Below are positions 57,901 through 64,000 of a stretch of DNA of 64,000 nucleotides, in pieces (within the stretch, counting starts at the first letter, position 1; every line of letters begins with the position of its first letter). Location of the stretch: positions 164,545,160 through 164,609,159 of the forward strand of contig BTPG01000007.1 of assembly GCA_036245525.1 (NCBI GenBank). The letters run 5' to 3'. The notes under the pieces were generated by a model that saw only the letters and a program-made list of their open reading frames with translations, did no database searches and was not told where the DNA came from. This DNA is from Semisulcospira habei. Taxonomy: Eukaryota; Mollusca; Gastropoda; Semisulcospiridae. Position numbers and translations under genes: made by a program.

Positions 57901-58439
57901 TGTCTCAGTGGGAGGCGCATGGACATGATGCGGTCTGAGTGGCCCGTTGGTAGGTTTTCCAGCTTAGTCGCAATGGATGTCTTGACCATGAAACCCACGC
58001 CTGAGAGCCGTCTTTCTGATGCAGGCCTGCCTGACCAGTAGAGGGTGTACCCAGCACCAAGTTCTTGGAGGCTGCCTTCGTCCGGAAGGCGTACTTCGCT
58101 GAGCGCGGCGATGTCGATGTTTAACCTCCGCAATTCATGGGCAATGAGGGCGGAGCGGCGTTCAGGGCGTCCGCTGTCTGCTTTGTCGAGCATGGTTCGG
58201 ACGTTCCAGCATGCTACGTTGAGTCCGGTCGTGGTCGTCATGAGAGTGGATCCGTTATTCTTTCTTGTTTTTTGACCGCAGGAGAAGATGCCCGTTGACC
58301 GCGGCTAGCCAACTGGGGTTGCGAGGGGACGAGCTTTGGTTAGGCCACCTTTTCTAGGCCCCTCTCCGTGTGGAGCAAGCAGTGCTGTCCCTAGAGAAGG
58401 CTGCTTGGTCGTTCAGGGTGTGCCGAGTGATGTTGTCAT
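54987..58439 (-). mobile_element. Full-length APE-type non-LTR retrotransposon (RTE-like)
   Basis: About 3.45 kb on the minus strand: a 5' UTR of about 198 bases, one long ORF, and a 3' UTR of only about 27 bases ending at an A-rich junction. A very short 3' UTR and a single EN-RT ORF are typical of the RTE group. The insertion lies exactly between two perfect 277-bp repeats, and the ORF is intact, which points to a recent event. Confidence 0.88.
55014..58241 (-). CDS. Retrotransposon endonuclease/reverse transcriptase polyprotein, 1075 aa
   Basis: Residues about 8-260 form an APE-like endonuclease: CWNVRTM with N13, SEVR with E49, Y124, GDFNA with D160 and N162, ID229Y, and TDH at 254-256 (the usual SDH). 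Residues about 490-800 are the reverse transcriptase: NYRGITLLS, GFRANRSTTDMVF, FVDLTKAFD with D635 and D641, NGVKQGCVLAPTLF, and FADD at 756-759. A thumb region follows (FTYLGCIIT, YRAVVLTTLLYGSESW, LRWAGHVSRM). The C-terminus has a knuckle, C1048-x2-C1051-x12-H1064-x3-C1068. The protein nicks target DNA and copies its own RNA there. ATG at 58241 is the first Met before the conserved endonuclease start. No frameshift or stop is seen, so it may be active. Such copies are often mislabelled as host genes (craniofacial development protein 2-like). Confidence 0.95.
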   Translation of the reverse strand: MTTTTGLNVACWNVRTMLDKADSGRPERRSALIAHELRRLNIDIAALSEVRLPDEGSLQELGAGYTLYWSGRPASERRLSGVGFMVKTSIATKLENLPTGHSDRIMSMRLPLRHQQHVTLLSVYSPTLLAEPAEKDKFYTDLRSLLQSTPADDKVIILGDFNARVGQDSEAWKGVLGKHGVGNCNDNGRLLLEFCAEQQLVITNTTFQQKDSRKTTWMHPRSKHWHLIDYVLVRQRDRSDVLLTRVMPSAECHTDHRLVRCKLRLHFRPKPKKWGPPKKKLDVASLQRDDVKAAFQTDLQRRLKDTADPVDSSPETLWEQLKTAITKSSAEVLGFARKKNKDWFDENDVEIQEHLAKKRAAHQAHLAQPSCPVKKSAFRLVCSSLQRKLRDLQNEWWTRLAQRTQLCADNGDYRGFYEALKAVYGPRHLVQSPLRSANGQALLTDNTSILNRWSEYFQSLFSAERTVQEAVVLQIPHLPVKVELDEPPTAEETLTAIHQLKSGKAAGIDGIPPEIWKHGGTALHNKLHDLFLCCWEEGTLPKDLRDAVVITLYKNKGEKSDCSNYRGITLLSIAGKILARLLLNRLVPAIAEDQLPEGQCGFRANRSTTDMVFVLRQLQEKCREQNKGLYVTFVDLTKAFDTVSRQGMWQILERLGCPPKFLNMIVQLHEDQQGQVRLNNDLSEPFPILNGVKQGCVLAPTLFTIFFSMMLKQATVDLDDDDAVYIRYRLDGSLFNLRRLQAHTKTLDQLIRELLFADDAALVAHTERALQRITSCFADAAQLFGLEVSLKKTEVLHQPAPKTVYRPPHITIGESDLKSVHQFTYLGCIITSDAKLDKELDSRLAKANSAFGRLFKRVWHNQQLKTGTKISVYRAVVLTTLLYGSESWALYRNQLRLLERFHQRCLRTILGIHWSDYVTNVEVLEQAETVSIEALLLRTQLRWAGHVSRMEDHRLPKITLFGELATGHRDRGAPKKRYKDCLKKSLSACQIDHHQWSSLAADRDTWRSTIYKAAVSFEDSHRASLKDKRLRRKNRDAAAQNPGHTFPCSHCGRTCLSRIGLRSHEQACRRRGQLL

Positions 58440-58716
58440 CATTTTGCTTCCTAGTACGCATATAATTATGTGCTCTACCTAAAACCTTTTCTCTCGGCAA
58501 CCAAAGCACACGAGGCCCCAATACAATTAATTGACCTGTGCGCAGGCCGAAGGAGGCCGACGTCGGCTCGAGAGCATTTGCTCACTGGCCACGCGTATTA
58601 TGCGCTCTCTACTCAACGCCACGCGACAAAGACCCTAGAAAGCGTCATAGATTACATACGGAATGACAAGTAGACCATGTACTTTAGATTTCAATAAACA
58701 TTTTTTTCCACATTTT
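58440..58716 (+). repeat. 277-bp perfect direct repeat, right copy
   Basis: See the left copy at 54710-54986. The bases outside differ on both sides, so the duplication ends sharply at the LINE borders on the inner sides. Confidence 0.97.
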
Positions 58717-58883
58717 AGCATAAGATTAAGAGAGGAGGCAGGTCATTTCAAAGGTTGTTTTTAATGTAATGGCGGGGTGAAAATATAGAGCGGGGAGGGG
58801 GGATGGGGAAGCAAAGATCTTTTTCTGGACTCTACGAGTTGTTTTGTAAGAGAAAAGCAAGCAAAATTATCCGTGCCCCCCCC

Positions 58884-59350
58884 CCCCCACCCACCCACCC
58901 CCTTCATGGCGCATTCAAACTGTTGCCCTCCGGTAGACGACTGCGTGCTCCTTTGGCAAAACGTAGCGTGTACAAGCGCTCCTTTCCTACCGCCATCAGT
59001 ATCCTAAACTCAAAACAACTGTGATGATGACCAATTCTCCTCTTCATCCCTTCATTCTGCATTTAGCCTAAGCCTAACCCATCATACCATTTCCTCCCCT
59101 TGTTTTAATCCCCCCCCCCTCACACACTTCTTTTAGCGTGTGTGTATGCTGAAAGGGTGTGTGTGTATGTTTGATATTGTGATGCTTGTATTTTTGTTGC
59201 ATATATGTTGTACATATTTTATTATTATTATTTATGTCACTTGATTCTTTGTTTTATTTAATTATCCTACACCAGCGCTGCAAAGAAAAATTTCCATATA
59301 AAATCTTTTTTATCTGGACAATACAAGTTTTTGAATCTTGAATCTTGAAA
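58884..59350 (+). mobile_element. 3' end of another LINE with TTGAATC terminal repeats
   Basis: A short frame ending at 59024 reads LLPSGRRLRAPLAK then SFPTAISILN and stop, the common C-terminal end of several Jockey/CR1-type LINEs. The 320-base 3' UTR contains an ATT array (59222-59235) and finishes in tandem ttgaatc units at 59330-59348, as CR1-type elements do. The 5' part is absent; a C run borders it. Confidence 0.75.
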
Positions 59351-60051
59351 TAGTACGTAGGCCGTAGGTAGTAGAAACGTGAACGTAAGGACAATGTTTA
59401 CCAGGGCCCGATCACTTACATGTTTGGGGGGGGGCCAAAAATTTTTTTGAGAAATTAACCATCTGAAACAGACACCTAAAGCAGAGTTTTGACTGTTTTG
59501 AGTATGGCTTTATTTTTTTTTTTTTTTTTTTTTTTCACCAAGGTGAGCAAAGATCATCCTTCAGTGTATCAAAGTTATATGTTGTATAGTTTTTTATGGG
59601 GGAAGGGGGGGCCATGGCCCCCGCGGCCCCCCCCCCCCCGCCCCCTGGATCCGGCGTGGGACATTGAACCGGGGCGCGGCATTGGGACGTTTTTTGTGTC
59701 ACCAACAGAAACGCAACGTGATCTGTGACCCTGAAGAAATGTGTGCGATTCACTGTCCATGTCCACGTCAACTCATTTGTGTGATTAGTATAATGATGAT
59801 CATTAACATGCTTATAAAAATCATTAGCGTTCCGTCGTCTAAGTAACTACTTCATTCAGCGGTCACTGGCCCTGCCGTGAATTACTATCCATTCATTCAT
59901 ATTACAATTAGCAGCAATACGCATGTCGGCTATCACTGAAACACATGAATGCCAACGGACACGATTTATCATTTAATTTCTTTACAACCGCGGCAAACTC
60001 AACACCAAGTAACGCCCCCAATCCAAGGTACATAGATATTAATGGAAATCA
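59351..60051. other. No gene seen; homopolymer tracts
   Basis: T run (59512-59535), G and C tracts (59598-59645). Unique-looking sequence otherwise. Confidence 0.4.
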
Positions 60052-60172
60052 GCAAGAGGCAAAGAACATCATGAGCCCCCGCATCTGCGGGGGCTCATGA
60101 TGTTCTTTGCCTCTTGCCGTTGGTTTGTTTTCGCTTTTTTTATTTTGATTTTTTTTGCATTGAGGGGGTTAA
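60052..60172. mobile_element. Family A hairpin with three mirrored substitutions, plus element end
   Basis: 60052-60117 is a perfect palindrome. The left arm has GGCAAAGAACATCATGAG where the family has GGCATAGATCCTCATGAG, and the right arm carries the exact complement of all three changes. The element's right end (tgagggggttaa) is at 60172. Confidence 0.93.
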
Positions 60173-60615
60173 GTGAGGGGGTTGAATGGCGTTTCTGCCT
60201 TCTCGACAGTGAAAAATTATTCCATATTTTGTTCGTATGGTACAAAGGAGAATTAAGGGTGTCTAAACTATCAACAGTATGTTTCACACAAAGGATGTCG
60301 GTGTCCAATCTAACGATCCGCACAATACCCTGGATTACTTGTTTATTTCCACGGGCTCTTGCCACCTATTGAGCACAAGGTCTAGGGGCCTTCGGTGTGC
60401 TTGCGCACAGCGGACTATCGGCCCACGTACCTGTTGCTTACTGCGCATCAAAGATTAACTACGCCCTTGGTGTAGTACAGTGCCTTTTTCGCATGTGGCT
60501 TTTTCGACATTTGAGCGGCGTAGTGTTGCAAGCCATCCACGGCAAAGGTCATTCGCTTTAAAAAAAAAAAAAAAATCCAAAAAGTGGAATTCTGGCGAGT
60601 GACATCTATCGGTCT

Positions 60616-60682
60616 GCAAGAGACATAGACCCTCATAAGCCCCCGATGGTTGCAGGGGCTCATGAGGAACTATGTTGCTTGC
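60616..60682. mobile_element. Family A hairpin
   Basis: gcaagagacatagaccctca pairs with tgaggaactatgttgcttgc. Several changes are unpaired, so it is an older copy. Confidence 0.8.
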
Positions 60683-60835
60683 GAAAAAACATTTATACAC
60701 ATGGGGGTACTGATGACGCCTTTCGCCATGTTCATATTACACAAGTGTGACTTTTGCGGTCCACTTCTATGCCGACGTCTGTCAGCGAATTAACGGTTAT
60801 TTGTCCATGGATGGTTTACAGTGACCGAGGTAACT

Positions 60836-60965
60836 AGCTATCCGTCCATGGACAGTGTACAGATAGAGCAGGAAGGTGCCGAGTTCGCTCGGCACCTGCC
60901 GGGCAGGTGCCGAGCGAACTCGGCACCTTCCTGCTTTAACTGTACACTGTCCATGGACGATAGCT
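60836..60965. repeat. Nested 130-bp palindrome
   Basis: The inner part 60867-60935 has two perfect 34-base arms with one spacer base, and each arm itself contains the palindrome ggtgccgagttcgctcggca. The outer part pairs gtccatggacagtgtacag with ctgtacactgtccatggac, then agctatc with gatagct. It would fold into a cruciform with side hairpins. Confidence 0.92.
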
Positions 60966-60985
60966 ACTACTTGCCCGCTCTAACT

Positions 60986-61065
60986 TTAACTCATTCGCGG
61001 CCAGCCGCATCCGGATGTACGGTTTATGCCGCGCATCCGGATACAGCTGGCCGCGAATGAGTTAA
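60986..61065. mobile_element. Family D TTAA hairpin MITE with mirrored substitutions
   Basis: Both arms start TTAACTCATTCGCGGCCAGC (the right as its complement), while the family copy at 34074 has TTAACTCTTTCGAGACGTGC. Five differences are shared by both arms. Confidence 0.9.
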
Positions 61066-61215
61066 ACCGTCACTGGACGAATAACCAGTCAGTCATACCT
61101 TCTTCGCGCTAGACTAGAAACCGTCCGTGGACAGATAACCGGATATCTAGGTCGCACACTTCCCCACTCTAACTGTAGACCGTCCAGTATCGGATAACCA
61201 GTTAACGCGGTCACA
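61066..61215 (+). repeat. Degenerate 55-60 bp tandem repeat
   Basis: Units starting near 61066, 61120 and 61179 share accgtc, tggac and ataaccag words, also seen in the flanks of the 60836 palindrome. Confidence 0.5.
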
Positions 61216-61925
61216 ATGCCTCTTTAGAGTATACATAATTATTGTCTTGTATACTGCTCGTGTGTCGCCTCAAGCACCAGACGGCGCAGAGAGGACTGAA
61301 TGAATGAATACTGCTCGTGCGGAAAGGGGTCGGGTTCTTCTGTTATAGGATGTTGTAGGACATACAATCGACATGATTAATGCGTAGAAATCAAAAGCGG
61401 AAAAACATACACGTTTATGTTTATTAAGCTTCCGACGGGGCCTTTCGTCTGAAATAATGACAGAACAGTTTGGCACTGTATGCTCAATTGGCGATTTTGA
61501 TCTTCAAGAATGAAAGTGCGCAGGCACAGAACTGAAAAACAAATTCATAAAGGACCTTGACCTGGAACTAACGACAAAAAAATTCGGCGCCATAAGTTCG
61601 CGCCTACATCATGTATTGTCTGCAGTGATGCTGGTGACACGTGTTTCATGTTCAGCAGCCCGCTCATCTCTCTTGGCATAAAGATATATATGTGCCTCGT
61701 GCTTCTTTGTTTTTCGCTCGAATGATTACTCCTGTCATTTACTTCTGCTTTCTTCTGGCGTATTTCGTCCTAGGGGGTTTGCTATGTGTCCTTTTCGCAA
61801 ATTTAAACTGACGAGCAATGCCTGTCATCAGGTTTATGTAGGCCGATTTTCAATCGTGAAAACAATGACATCGTGCAAATAATCTTCGCAACAACCAGAA
61901 ATAGAATACAATAAAATCAAAACAA
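61216..61925. other. No gene seen
   Basis: Unique-looking sequence; no exon recognised. Confidence 0.4.
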
Positions 61926-62141
61926 TTAACCCATTCAGCCCTGACGCACTACAGCAGGAGATGAATCGACCATGATAATTGAAGATTAGTGCCAGATTAG
62001 CTTGGCGCCTCCTGTGGCGCCAAGCTAATCTGGCACCACCCTTGAATTATCATGGTCGATCCATCTCCTGCAACAAGTGCTTAGTCGTTAGATGACGCCT
62101 CCAAAATTTGGGAAATACGTGCGGCGGGCTGAATGAGTTAA
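61926..62141. mobile_element. Family B hairpin MITE, complete (ATTAGC subtype)
   Basis: TTAACCCATTCAGCCCTGAC to GGGCTGAATGAGTTAA. The inner arms meet at GGCGCCTCCTGTGGCGCC. Confidence 0.94.
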
Positions 62142-62227
62142 ATGTGACACGAAACGAAACACAGCACATTACATAACAAACAAATAAAATACAGACAAAT
62201 TAATAACGAATACAGTCGACCTCGCTT

Positions 62228-63665
62228 CTAACATGTAGGCTATCACAAAAGTCGGCTATAGGAACACTTTTCCAAGGTCTCAAGCACACTTTCTAACATG
62301 TAGGCTATCACAAAAGTCGGCTATAGGAACACTTTTCCAAGGTCTCAAGCACACTTTCTAACATGTAGGCTATCACAAAAGTCGGCTATAGGAACACTTT
62401 TCCAAGGTCTCAAGCACACTTTTCTAACATGTAGGCTATCACAAAAGTCGGCTATAGGAACACTTTTCCAAGGTCTCAAGCACACTTTCTAACATGTAGG
62501 CTATCACAAAAGTCGGCTATAGGAACACTTTTCCAAGGTCTCAAGCACACTTTTCTAACATGTAGGCTATCACAAAAGTCGGCTATAGGAACACTTTTCC
62601 AAGGTCTCAAGCACACTTTCTAACATGTAGGCTATCACAAAAGTCGGCTATAGGAACACTTTTCCAAGGTCTCAAGCACACTTTCTAACATGTAGGCTAT
62701 CACAAAAGTCGGCTATAGGAACACTTTTCCAAGGTCTCAAGCACACTTTCTAACATGTAGGCTATAACAAAAGTCGGCTATAGGAACACTTTTCCAAGGT
62801 CTCAAGCACACTTTTCTAACATGTAGGCTATCACAAAAGTCGGCTATAGGAACACTTTTCCAAGGTCTCAAGCACACTTTCTAACATGTAGGCTATCACA
62901 AAAGTCGGCTATAGGAACACTTTTCCAAGGTCTCAAGCACACTTTCTAACATGTAGGCTATCACAAAAGTCGGCTATAGGAACACTTTTCCAAGGTCTCA
63001 AGCACACTTTCTAACATGTAGGCTATCACAAAAGTCGGCTATAGGAACACTTTTCCAAGGTCTCAAGCACACTTTCTAACATGTAGGCTATAACAAAAGT
63101 CGGCTATAGGAACACTTTTCCAAGGTCTCAAGCACACTTTTCTAACATGTAGGCTATCACAAAAGTCGGCTATAGGAACACTTTTCCAAGGTCTCAAGCA
63201 CACTTTCTAACATGTAGGCTATCACAAAAGTCGGCTATAGGAACACTTTTCCAAGGTCTCAAGCACACTTTCTAACATGTAGGCTATCACAAAAGTCGGC
63301 TATAGGAACACTTTTCCAAGGTCTCAAGCACACTTTTCTAACATGTAGGCTATCACAAAAGTCGGCTATAGGAACACTTTTCCAAGGTCTCAAGCACACT
63401 TTCTAACATGTAGGCTATCACAAAAGTCGGCTATAGGAACACTTTTCCAAGGTCTCAAGCACACTTTCTAACATGTAGGCTATCACAAAAGTCGGCTATA
63501 GGAACACTTTTCCAAGGTCTCAAGCACACTTTCTAACATGTAGGCTATCACAAAAGTCGGCTATAGGAACACTTTTCCAAGGTCTCAAGCACACTTTTCT
63601 AAACTGTAGGCTATCACAAATGTCGGCTATAGGAACACTTTTCCAAGGTCTCAAGCACACTTTTC
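62228..63665 (+). repeat. 65-66 bp satellite, about 22 units
   Basis: Unit: ctaacatgtaggctatcaca, aaagtcggctataggaacac, ttttccaaggtctcaagcac, then acttt. Units differ almost only in TTT versus TTTT at the junction and an occasional C to A (gctataaca). The last unit has ctaaactgtagg. Left flank tacagtcgacctcgcttcta and right flank cttcgcctatactt look like the ends of the same parent element. Confidence 0.96.
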
Positions 63666-63699
63666 TTCGCCTATACTTCACTTTAATTCTCTTATGATT

Positions 63700-63891
63700 A
63701 TCTCATTCACCCCGATGGCCGTATTTCCCAAATTTTGGAGGCGTCATCTAATGACTATATGCACCAGTTGCAGGAGATGGGTCGACCATGATAATTCAAG
63801 GGTAGTACCAGATTAGCTAATCTGGCACTACCCTTAAATTATCATGGTCGATCCATCTCCTGCTGTAGTGCGTCAGGGCTGAGTGGGTTAA
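63700..63891. mobile_element. Family B hairpin MITE, centre deleted (ATTAGC subtype, inverted)
   Basis: tctcattcaccccgatggcc to GGGCTGAGTGGGTTAA. The arms join at agattagctaatct, so the GGCGCC tip has been lost. Confidence 0.9.
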
Positions 63892-64000
63892 AACAAAAAC
63901 ATCTTCGGATATATAACACAACAATGAGTTATATGATCTGAGTTCTGTTATATTCAAAAATTTGTCTGTATGTACAATCTACTTCGCTTATAACAAAAAG

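Noticed and set aside
55014..58241. Host gene (craniofacial development protein 2-like)
   Set aside because: That label is a common misannotation of RTE-type endonuclease domains; the RT and full element structure are present here.
54710..58716. LTR retrotransposon with 277-bp LTRs
   Set aside because: The internal ORF is an APE endonuclease plus non-LTR reverse transcriptase. There is no protease, integrase, primer-binding site or polypurine tract, and the repeat lacks TG..CA ends.
62228..63665. CRISPR array
   Set aside because: Units are contiguous 65-66 bp tandem copies with no unique spacers, in a eukaryotic context.

Overview
This window looks like non-coding-rich genomic DNA from a metazoan, most plausibly a lophotrochozoan such as a marine gastropod mollusc. 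That taxonomic call is inference. It rests on spliceosomal introns, APE-type non-LTR retrotransposons, tRNA-derived SINEs with target-site duplications, very abundant GA/TG/TA microsatellites, and a secreted-type von Willebrand A (VWA) module with phase-1 flanking introns. Nothing looks bacterial: there are no operons, ribosome-binding sites, true tRNA/rRNA genes or CRISPR arrays.

Host coding sequence is sparse. The only convincing host gene is a VWA-domain protein on the + strand, with two exons at 34505-34827 and 35455-35716 that together encode one complete domain carrying all MIDAS residues. A short Thr-rich exon candidate at 48272-48343 has matching phase and may belong to the same gene. 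A 10-base assembly gap (35807-35816) lies between them. The one long intact ORF (55014-58241, minus strand, 1075 aa) is a non-LTR retrotransposon protein with endonuclease, reverse transcriptase and a C-terminal Cys/His knuckle. It is flanked by a perfect 277-bp direct duplication.

The dominant theme is hairpin-forming dispersed repeats. Family A (about 66 bp, nearly perfect palindrome, GCAAGAGGCATAGATCCTC start) has about 24 recognisable copies. Family B (about 210 bp, TTAA ends, core TAGCTTGGCGCC) has about 24. Family C (about 70 bp, GCTGGTCTGTGATTTTGGAC) has about 13. Family D (about 80 bp, TTAA ends) has about 7. Single or paired long palindromes (E-H and others) add to these. B, D and the larger element containing A are bounded by TTAA followed by a pyrimidine-rich start, as in piggyBac-type MITEs, and several sit end to end sharing one TTAA. 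Substitutions in several copies are mirrored in both arms, which suggests that the arms template each other.

Layout: 1-34 kb is hairpin elements, SINEs, microsatellites, an inverted 0.6-kb repeat pair (7.4/14.0 kb) and a degraded L2/CR1-like LINE (29.4-31.2 kb). 34.5-35.7 kb holds the VWA exons. 35.8-47.9 kb is a stretch without hairpin elements. It starts at the assembly gap, contains a frame-broken LINE (41.6-43.3 kb), and ends in indel-rich near-tandem copies (43.9-47.05 kb) that look like unpolished long-read sequence. 48-64 kb returns to hairpin elements, with a 34-bp minisatellite (52.5 kb), the intact LINE (55-58 kb), a LINE 3' end (58.9-59.35 kb), a nested 130-bp palindrome (60.8 kb) and a 65-bp satellite of about 22 units (62.2-63.66 kb).
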